Shown here in pieces: positions 6,912 to 11,748 of a stretch of 11,748 nucleotides of DNA. Each line of letters begins with the position of its first letter. Positions within the stretch are counted from its first letter, which is position 1. Made by a program: the position numbers and the translations under genes. The notes under the pieces were generated by a model. That model saw only the letters and a list, made by a program, of their open reading frames with translations, had not been told where the DNA came from and made no database searches. The stretch lies in NCBI RefSeq assembly GCF_042680125.1, contig NZ_JBHTNY010000083.1, one strand, 5' to 3'. Source of the DNA: Robinsoniella peoriensis (GTDB lineage: Bacteria; Bacillota; Clostridia; Lachnospirales; Lachnospiraceae).

Positions 6912-7130
6912 TAGATTGTCCTTTCCGTCTGAGCGGAAAGACATGGAGTACACCTACGGTCACAGCTGGTCACCTTGTCCGAAAAAAGAGCGCAGCAAGA
7001 AAAGGCTACCCATCTGCTGCCCCAGCTGTTCCTTTCGGAACGACCGGAGAAGCGTATGTGTATCCCTGCCTAATTGCGCACTCAGACAATCGATATTTTT
7101 TTCAGCCGTTAAGGCCGGCTGCTGACCTTC
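6398..7130. repeat. Duplicated module, copy B (live sigma-like gene plus its leader)
   Basis: This is the partner of 3770-4510. The leader part, 6912-7130, holds the same CTAATTGCGCACTCAGACAA block and the CAGCCGTTAAGGCCGGCTG inverted repeat (6-bp arms). Conservation of roughly 200 non-coding bases ahead of both copies suggests a cis-acting leader, but no known RNA family is recognised. Confidence 0.75.
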
Positions 7131-7286
7131 TTTTCGGTTTTTAAAAGGAAATCAGTCGAATCAAACAAGAAAAATTTACGTTCGCTTGATTATTCTTCTG
7201 GTATTTTGTCGAAATCTGTATTATAATGTAAGTAGCTATTTCTACTCTTTTGCCATGGCCACTCTACAAAATGAAGCGGATTTCTT

Positions 7287-7301
7287 AGAGGTCTAACCTC
7301 T
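7287..7301. promoter_or_regulatory. Candidate operator, AGAGGT-CTA-ACCTCT inverted repeat
   Basis: This is a perfect 6-bp inverted repeat with a 3-base centre, in the spacer of a weak possible promoter (7285-7312) ahead of the NACHT gene. Small XRE proteins commonly bind such palindromes, so the XRE gene at 9766 is a candidate ligand. That link is inference. Confidence 0.3.
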
Positions 7302-7310
7302 GGGATTATT

Positions 7311-7342
7311 ATAAAAAAAAGAAGCCACCCCTACAGGATGGC
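7311..7342 (-). terminator. Minus-strand terminator without a visible gene
   Basis: Minus-strand RNA pairs GCCATCC with GGGTGGC around a 5-base loop and is followed by TTCTTTTTTTT. No minus-strand gene lies upstream of it in this window, so it either ends an antisense transcript or is left over from a gene replaced by the NACHT block. Confidence 0.6.
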
Positions 7343-7407
7343 AACGGAGCGGCTCGGAGTTCTTCGGACGTTTTCGGATAAAATCGGAAAAATGGAGGTG
7401 CTAAAAG

Positions 7408-9750
7408 ATGCTGTTAAGTGAGTTTGTGAATATCCTATATAAATACAGTGACGGCAGTCTAAAGAAGGCTGAATACTTTGTATTTCTTTTTGACACTTTG
7501 ATTAAATCTTCAACTGAATCTGATAACCCTTTTTATGACCTTCAATCAGATACGTTGGAGCGATATTTTAATGAAAAAAACATCGCCAAATCCAAAGCGC
7601 ACAAAGCAAGAGGAATGGCTGATATACATAAATTTGCAGCACACATCAACAATTTGAGCGAGTGTAACCTGCTTTCCATAGAGGATGATTTGAAACGGGC
7701 AATTCCTAGCTTTAATGAAGATGACAATCTCGGATATGCCTGTGCTGACTTGTTCCTAAAAATATTGGACGAGATATATGACGGTACTTCTGCTTCGTAC
7801 AAAGATGCCGATTCCGATTCTAAAAAAGATATTTCAAACTTACATCATGGATTTATGCCAGACATCGCACCCGAATTTACAGGTGACCCGCTTTATATTG
7901 TTACCGGAGCAGAATTGGGTATTAATGAAGGTGGCGATGAATTTGCAGAGTATCTGGAAAACGCGCAGGAAAAGTATCAATCCATAAAAACACTGCTCTA
8001 TTCTGATACCCCAAAGCCATTTTACGATTTTTACGTATGCAATTCTCTTAAATATAAGGTCAGCAAAGACAGAAATTCATATACAATAGAAACCATCCAT
8101 GATGTCGCTGCCGACATTCTATCTGATTGCACAAACTTTGTAATCATTACCGGAACAGGCGGACTTGGCAAATCGATGATGATGAGGCATCTTCTCCTTG
8201 ATTGCATTGAGCAGTATCCCATCATTGAAAAACTTCCAATTTTTATTCCTTTGAAGGATTTCGATGATTCGTATGATAATCTGACCCAATATGTTTATGA
8301 AAAGTTCGATGCACTCGGTGGCGATAAAAACTTGGCAGAATTTGAAGATATTCTTGCCGATGGCAGATGCCTATTGCTTTTCGATGGTCTTGATGAAATA
8401 CACAGTAGTGTTCGTAAGCTTTTTGAGAAGAAACTGGATATCTTTGCAGATAAATATTCGGACAACATATTCGTTATTTCCTCTCGTCCAGCAATGTCCT
8501 TTGTTGCCTTCAACCGTTTTACAGTGTTTGAACTGAAGCCTTTTAGTAAATCACAGGCACTGGAATTGATTGACAAGTTGGAATTCCGACCGGACGAATC
8601 TACTATCAAAGCTGCATTCCGAAAAAAGCTGGATGAAGACCTGTATCGAACGCACCGGGAATTTGCTGAGAATCCGCTACTTCTCACGATTATGTTGATG
8701 ACCTTTGAGCAGTTTGCAGAAGTTCCATCAAAAATGCACATTTTTTACAGAGAAGCATATCTAACTCTATCTCAAAAACATGATGCAACAAAGGGAGCCT
8801 ACAAACGAGCATTATACACTGGTGTATCAGCAGACCGATTTTCAGAGTATTTTGCTGAATTTTGTGCCAGATCATATTATGATGAGAAGTTCGATTTTAC
8901 CGATGAAGATTTTGAGCGTTATTACAATGGAATGACCGAGCCAAAGAAGGATAATAACACTGCCTCACCGTCCGACTTCATCACCGATTTGGTTGCAAAT
9001 ATGTGTTTGATGTACCAGGAAAGTCGGAAATATCACTTTACGCACCGTTCCTTCCAGGAATACTTTTGTGCTGTATATTTTGCAAAGCAAAAGGACAAAA
9101 ACCTGGGTGCTATTGGCTATATGTTTGAAAAGAAAAAATCCCGTTTTAATCAGGATAAAACATTTAATATGCTTTATGACATGATACCGGAGAAGATAGA
9201 GGAATATGTTTTCCTGCCATACTTACAAAAACTGTTTGATGAGTGTGATGCACAAGACGGTTTCTGGACTTTCCTAATGACTGAATATCCAACAATCCAG
9301 TATGATAAGGGCGATGCAGACTCCGCCGAAAATGAAGCCGAATCATTCTTGTTCAATTTCATTTCCTCAGTAAAAAAATTTCAGGGCGTTCACTTTTTTA
9401 CCGAATTTCCAGAGGAAGACGATTTTATCCTAAGCGAATGGGTACAACTGGATGATGAGTATTCTCGTTATGACCCAGAATATCATGGTGAGACCATTCT
9501 CAAAGATGATGTTCCTTCAGATTATGAATACGAATATGGCTTTGACGAACCCGAAGTTGTCGGTCGCAATTATGAATTTGACATAAAAACGGTTTTCAAT
9601 AATCGGGAAAAGTATTCTGCTTTTGTTAAGATTCTTGAAGACCAATATTTCACCTATAGGGAAGAATATGATGCTGCAAGAGAATATTTGGAACAGTTAC
9701 TTGAAAAACAAAACCCGAAAGGCCAGAACCTATTTGACTTATTTCAATGA
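7408..9750 (+). CDS. NACHT-domain STAND NTPase, probable anti-phage defence protein
   Basis: This 780-aa protein has a central NACHT module. The P-loop GTGGLGKS is at 249-256, the Walker B FDGLDE at 325-330 has the extra acidic residue typical of NACHT, a sensor-like VISSRP is at 356-361, and the post-NACHT winged-helix signature FTHRSFQEYF is at 544-553. The first 125 or so residues are helical and resemble a small N-terminal adaptor seen in other Firmicutes defence-type proteins (recalled, not verified). No TIR, nuclease, protease or membrane effector is recognisable there. The C-terminal 230 residues are unusually acidic and aromatic and show no TPR, WD40 or LRR repeats, so the sensor domain is unknown. 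Bacterial NACHT proteins are known to protect against phages by oligomerising on infection. GGAGG lies 9 bases before the ATG. The gene is more AT-rich than the replication module and heads a three- or four-gene plus-strand operon. Confidence 0.88.
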   Translation: MLLSEFVNILYKYSDGSLKKAEYFVFLFDTLIKSSTESDNPFYDLQSDTLERYFNEKNIAKSKAHKARGMADIHKFAAHINNLSECNLLSIEDDLKRAIPSFNEDDNLGYACADLFLKILDEIYDGTSASYKDADSDSKKDISNLHHGFMPDIAPEFTGDPLYIVTGAELGINEGGDEFAEYLENAQEKYQSIKTLLYSDTPKPFYDFYVCNSLKYKVSKDRNSYTIETIHDVAADILSDCTNFVIITGTGGLGKSMMMRHLLLDCIEQYPIIEKLPIFIPLKDFDDSYDNLTQYVYEKFDALGGDKNLAEFEDILADGRCLLLFDGLDEIHSSVRKLFEKKLDIFADKYSDNIFVISSRPAMSFVAFNRFTVFELKPFSKSQALELIDKLEFRPDESTIKAAFRKKLDEDLYRTHREFAENPLLLTIMLMTFEQFAEVPSKMHIFYREAYLTLSQKHDATKGAYKRALYTGVSADRFSEYFAEFCARSYYDEKFDFTDEDFERYYNGMTEPKKDNNTASPSDFITDLVANMCLMYQESRKYHFTHRSFQEYFCAVYFAKQKDKNLGAIGYMFEKKKSRFNQDKTFNMLYDMIPEKIEEYVFLPYLQKLFDECDAQDGFWTFLMTEYPTIQYDKGDADSAENEAESFLFNFISSVKKFQGVHFFTEFPEEDDFILSEWVQLDDEYSRYDPEYHGETILKDDVPSDYEYEYGFDEPEVVGRNYEFDIKTVFNNREKYSAFVKILEDQYFTYREEYDAAREYLEQLLEKQNPKGQNLFDLFQ

Positions 9751-9765
9751 CACAGGAGGTGCATT

Positions 9766-9969
9766 ATGCGAATCAGCTACAACAAATTATGGAAAATACT
9801 GATTGATAAAGATATGAAACGAAAAGATTTGCAAGAAGTCGCAGGCATCAGTTCTGCTTCCATTGCGAAGTTGGGTAAAGGCGAGAACATCACAACCGAT
9901 GTTCTCCTACATATCTGCAAGGCACTTGACTGCACAATCGATGATATTTTGGACACAATCAAGGATTAA
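9766..9969 (+). CDS. XRE-family (Cro/CI-type) HTH regulator
   Basis: This 67-aa single-domain protein is essentially only the HTH: helices at about 6-14, 18-25 (KDLQEVAG), recognition helix about 29-37 (SSASIAKLGKG), then ITTDVLLHICKALDCTIDDI. It belongs to the very common short Cro/CI group found next to restriction-modification and other defence genes. It starts 15 bases after the NACHT stop with AGGAGG 6 bases upstream of the ATG, so the two are co-transcribed. It most likely limits expression of the operon, by analogy with C-proteins. No effector-binding or dimerisation extension is present. Confidence 0.85.
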   Translation: MRISYNKLWKILIDKDMKRKDLQEVAGISSASIAKLGKGENITTDVLLHICKALDCTIDDILDTIKD

Positions 9970-9981
9970 ATACTGATATAT

Positions 9982-10116
9982 ATGGTACAGCTATTCATTT
10001 ATGATATAAGTGTAGAAAAAGCACAAATTAAAGACCTACTTGAAAACATTTCAAGGCATAACGGCGAACTTAATACGAATACTATTGTTTGGAGGAACAT
10101 AACCTATGGAGAATAA
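9982..10116 (+). CDS. Possible 44-aa ORF between the XRE and nuclease genes
   Basis: An uninterrupted frame (MVQLFIYDISVEKAQIKDLL, then ENISRHNG) begins 12 bases after the XRE stop and ends 11 bases inside the nuclease gene. Its composition is protein-like, with an amphipathic helix over residues 10-25. No good ribosome site precedes the ATG. It could be a small accessory peptide coupled to the nuclease, a remnant of a longer gene lost between XRE and nuclease, or chance. The 136-base gap has no other explanation. Confidence 0.35.
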   Translation: MVQLFIYDISVEKAQIKDLLENISRHNGELNTNTIVWRNITYGE

Positions 10117-11200
10117 TTTATCGATTTCAGGGCAAATTAATCCTATGGCTAATTTTGTTAAGACCGATGATATATTAAACGATATGTGTGGCATCATTGA
10201 ATCCTCAAGGGATGCTGCCTATAAAGCTGTAAATTCCGTGCTTGTTCAAAGAAACTGGCTGATTGGATACCGCATTGCTGATGAGGTAATGAATGGCGAA
10301 AAAAGAGCGGAATACGGCGGTGAAGTCATTAAAAGACTTTCTAAGGAACTAACTGATGAATACGGAAAAGGCTTTACAAAAACCAATCTATACAACTTTT
10401 ATTCTTTCTACAAAGCCTACCCTGAGATTTTCCACTCGCCGAGTGGAAAATCTGCTTCGCTACTCTCTTGGACACATTACCGCGTGTTGTTGCAGGTGGA
10501 AGATAAAACTGCACGAGACTGGTATGCCCAGGAAGCAGCTACTCAAACTTGGAGCGTCCGCACTTTGCAACGAAATATTTCCTCGCAGTATTACCACCGT
10601 ATGCTCCAGACTCAGAAGAAGGAGCTGGTAGAATCCGAAATGCAGAAGCTAACGAAAGAATATCAGAACGACAAGCTCGAATTCATCAAAAACCCTGTAA
10701 TAGCTGAGTTTTTAGGTTTCTCTCCTGAGATGGATTTCACAGAAAGCGACCTTGAAAAAAGCATACTGTCGAATATCCAGAAATTCCTTATGGAACTTGG
10801 CAAGGGTTATGCTTTTGTTGCACGTCAACAGCATATTCACACTGAAAAGCAAGACTATTATATCGACCTTGTTTTCTACAATTACATACTCAAATGCTTT
10901 GTTCTGATTGATTTGAAAACAGAGAAAATCACACATCAGGATGTCGGGCAAATGGATATGTATATTCGAATGTACGATGAACTGAAACGCAGTGAGGGTG
11001 ATAATCCTACCATTGGAATTGTGCTTTGTTCCGACACGGATGCAGATATTGCACGTTATTCTATCCTGAACGGTAATGAACAGCTGTATGCTACAAAGTA
11101 CAAATTATACCTTCCGACAGAGGAAGAACTCCGCGCAGAGATTGAAACACAGAAAACCATGTTCTATTTGCAGCAGCAAGATAAAAAGAATGACAAGTGA
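10106..11200 (+). CDS. DUF1016/YhcG-family PD-(D/E)XK nuclease
   Basis: This 364-aa protein has the two-part layout of the YhcG/DUF1016 family. The N-terminal DUF1016 domain (about 25-165) carries RNWLIGYRIADEV, YGGEVIKRLSKEL and LSWTHYRVLLQVED. The C-terminal PD-(D/E)XK domain (about 190-330) has candidate catalytic residues E217, D254 (YYIDLVFY), D269-L-K271 (FVLIDLKTEK) and a following Q (DVGQMDMY). Family members are often encoded within or beside type I restriction loci, and their function is unsettled. Here there are no hsd genes; the neighbours are NACHT and XRE genes. GGAGG lies 9 bases before the ATG. The segment HSPSGKSASLL (about 110-120), encoded by a perfect palindrome, looks like an insertion relative to the shorter relatives I can recall. 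The C-terminal tail is Gln/Lys-rich. Confidence 0.85.
   Translation: MENNLSISGQINPMANFVKTDDILNDMCGIIESSRDAAYKAVNSVLVQRNWLIGYRIADEVMNGEKRAEYGGEVIKRLSKELTDEYGKGFTKTNLYNFYSFYKAYPEIFHSPSGKSASLLSWTHYRVLLQVEDKTARDWYAQEAATQTWSVRTLQRNISSQYYHRMLQTQKKELVESEMQKLTKEYQNDKLEFIKNPVIAEFLGFSPEMDFTESDLEKSILSNIQKFLMELGKGYAFVARQQHIHTEKQDYYIDLVFYNYILKCFVLIDLKTEKITHQDVGQMDMYIRMYDELKRSEGDNPTIGIVLCSDTDADIARYSILNGNEQLYATKYKLYLPTEEELRAEIETQKTMFYLQQQDKKNDK
10425..10453. repeat. 29-bp perfect palindrome inside the nuclease gene
   Basis: The arms AGATTTTCCACTCG and CGAGTGGAAAATCT are exact 14-base reverse complements around a single C at 10439. The palindrome encodes part of IFHSPSGKS without breaking the frame. It could form a long mRNA hairpin within the DUF1016 domain coding sequence, or be the trace of a small palindromic insertion. 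Confidence 0.9.
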
Positions 11201-11229
11201 ACCACCGAAACCTTTTAACTTTGCCCTTA

Positions 11230-11303
11230 GGGGTATACATTCTCTCGCAATGGGTGTACGCTAATGCCCCAAGGGTATACGCTCTAACAGCAAGGGGTAT
11301 ACA
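11230..11303. repeat. Four GGGTATAC iterons with 21-22 bp period
   Basis: GGGTATAC or GGGTGTAC begins at 11231, 11252, 11273 and 11295, giving spacings of 21, 21 and 22 bp. Three of the four units are followed by CGCAA/CCCAA/AGCAA-type ends. The unit contains the palindrome GTATAC, and a lone GTACACC (11311-11317) in the opposite sense follows. The period is two helical turns, so copies would lie on one face of the DNA. It starts 30 bases after the nuclease stop and ends before the terminator. Confidence 0.75.
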
Positions 11304-11340
11304 CAGGAAAGTACACCTCTGCTGCCCCACTAACAAAAGA

Positions 11341-11385
11341 AATGGCTCTCGGAGTGAATTACACACTCCTGAGAGCCATTTTTAC
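11341..11385 (+). terminator. Strong, probably bidirectional terminator of the NACHT operon
   Basis: ATGGCTCTC then GGAGTG pairs with CACTCC then GAGAGCCAT, with one bulged T and a 7-base loop, followed by TTTTTA on the plus strand. On the minus strand the same stem is followed by TTCTTTT, so it can also stop transcription coming from the recombinase remnant. Confidence 0.9.
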
Positions 11386-11432
11386 ATATATTCAAGGGCA
11401 AAACCCCCGTTATAGCGTATTAAATTGAGGTC

Positions 11433-11636
11433 TTACATTTCGACATACTCATGCACATCCCGGTTCAACTCAGGGTGCTTAATTAAATACTCTTTGATCA
11501 ATAGCCTTTGATTTTCAATTGACTCGCTTTCTTTCTGTTTACTTTCTATTGAAAGCCGCAAATAGACTGCTGTCTTGTAAAACACTTCATTTGATTTTAT
11601 GCATGGTTGCAAGTATCGGTTTGCTGTTCTGGCCAT
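11433..11636 (-). pseudogene. Large serine recombinase, N-terminal remnant
   Basis: This 67-aa frame begins MARTANRYLQPCIKSNEVF and then has YKTAVYLRLS, in which R27 and S29 match the active-site R-x-S of serine recombinases. SIENQRLLIKEYL and EYVEM follow, all standard for the first part of the resolvase domain. It then stops at TAA; the expected GxSG...RP motif and the rest of the roughly 500-residue protein are missing. The start at 11636 is good, with AAGGGGGTG just upstream. An IS3 end lies 36 bases before the start codon. The C-terminal remnant at 75-597 is on the same strand, and reading right to left the two are in the correct order. They may be the two ends of one gene or of two tandem recombinases of the same family. 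Confidence 0.85.
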
Positions 11637-11672
11637 GGACTCACCCCCTTATGCAAATGACACCTAATAGCC

Positions 11673-11748
11673 TGGATTGTCAACATTTATTTAGACAACT
11701 TTTTTAAGGTTAGTAAGGCGATATTCTTTCGGTGTCAAATAGCCTAGT
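11673..11748 (-). mobile_element. IS3-family element, 3' end (inverted copy)
   Basis: Positions 11673-11746 are the exact reverse complement of 1-74, including the transposase tail ending at TAA (11693-11691) and the terminal repeat starting TGGATTGTC. The two partial elements thus point into the window from both edges. The preceding 36 bases are the leader of the recombinase remnant. Target-site duplications cannot be checked because the far ends of both elements lie outside. Confidence 0.85.

Larger units (their letters stand above)
7131..7407. other. AT-rich intergenic region upstream of the NACHT gene
   Basis: No gene is seen here. The stretch contains a TATAAT (7222-7227) without a good -35 box, a perfect inverted repeat AGAGGT-CTA-ACCTCT (7287-7301), a possible TTAGAG/TATTAT pair (7285-7290 and 7307-7312, spacer 16) spanning that inverted repeat, and a minus-strand terminator (7311-7342). 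The plus-strand promoter of the NACHT operon must lie here or run in from upstream, but none of the candidates is strong. Confidence 0.5.

Noticed and set aside
7229..7247. AGTAG-CTATTT-CTACT hairpin resembling a Cas12a-type repeat
   Set aside because: Single copy, 5-bp stem, no array and no cas gene nearby.
8295..8741. 148-aa minus-strand ORF
   Set aside because: Antisense to the NACHT domain coding region; no ribosome site.
11230..11303. CRISPR-like array
   Set aside because: Repeat units are only about 8-9 bp with 12-13 bp between them, and the intervals are not spacer-like.
11091..11366. 91-aa minus-strand ORF with seven-residue repeats
   Set aside because: The repeats are the 21-bp DNA iterons read through; the ORF crosses the terminator and the end of the nuclease gene and has no ribosome site.

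Overview
The window looks like accessory DNA from a gut-type Clostridia (Lachnospiraceae/Oscillospiraceae-like Firmicutes). The reasons are strong AGGAGG ribosome binding sites throughout, a phage/ICE replication module of a kind common in that group (DUF2800, DUF2815, family-A phage DNA polymerase, small conserved partners), remnants of a clostridial large serine recombinase, and IS3-family ends. No rRNA, tRNA or CRISPR array is visible. The assignment rests on family recognition only; no database search was possible.

Layout. Both edges carry the same 74-bp IS3-family 3' end in inverted orientation (1-74 and 11673-11746). Just inside each edge is a piece of a large serine recombinase on the minus strand: the catalytic N-terminus at the right (11433-11636) and the zinc-ribbon/C-terminal part at the left (75 to about 597). 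Everything between them (about 10.8 kb) therefore sits in the place of the middle of a recombinase gene. From about 597 to 6911 the minus strand carries a phage/ICE-like block. In transcription order it holds a sigma-region-4-like HTH protein (6911-6360), a self-contained regulator operon (6160-5043), a 53-aa orphan gene between two hairpin terminators (4879-4718), a decayed second copy of the sigma-like gene (4283-3732), two small conserved genes, the DUF2800 RecB/Cas4-like nuclease, DUF2815, and a DNA polymerase cut off after its 3'-5' exonuclease domain at the recombinase junction.

From 7408 to 11200 the plus strand holds a visibly more AT-rich cargo block: a 780-aa NACHT-type STAND NTPase, a 67-aa XRE repressor, possibly a 44-aa ORF, and a DUF1016/YhcG-type PD-(D/E)XK nuclease. 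It is closed by a strong, probably bidirectional, terminator. This is the best candidate for an anti-phage defence operon, with the NTPase as sensor/switch, the XRE protein as operon regulator and the nuclease as possible effector or as a separate module. The exact trio is inferred from the sequence and I cannot name it as a described system.

Other notable structure: a roughly 730-bp duplicated module (gene plus leader) with one live and one dead copy; four GGGTATAC iterons spaced 21-22 bp apart after the nuclease; a perfect 29-bp palindrome inside the nuclease gene; TTCTTGCAA-type repeats around the regulator promoter; and a minus-strand terminator just upstream of the NACHT gene that serves no visible gene.
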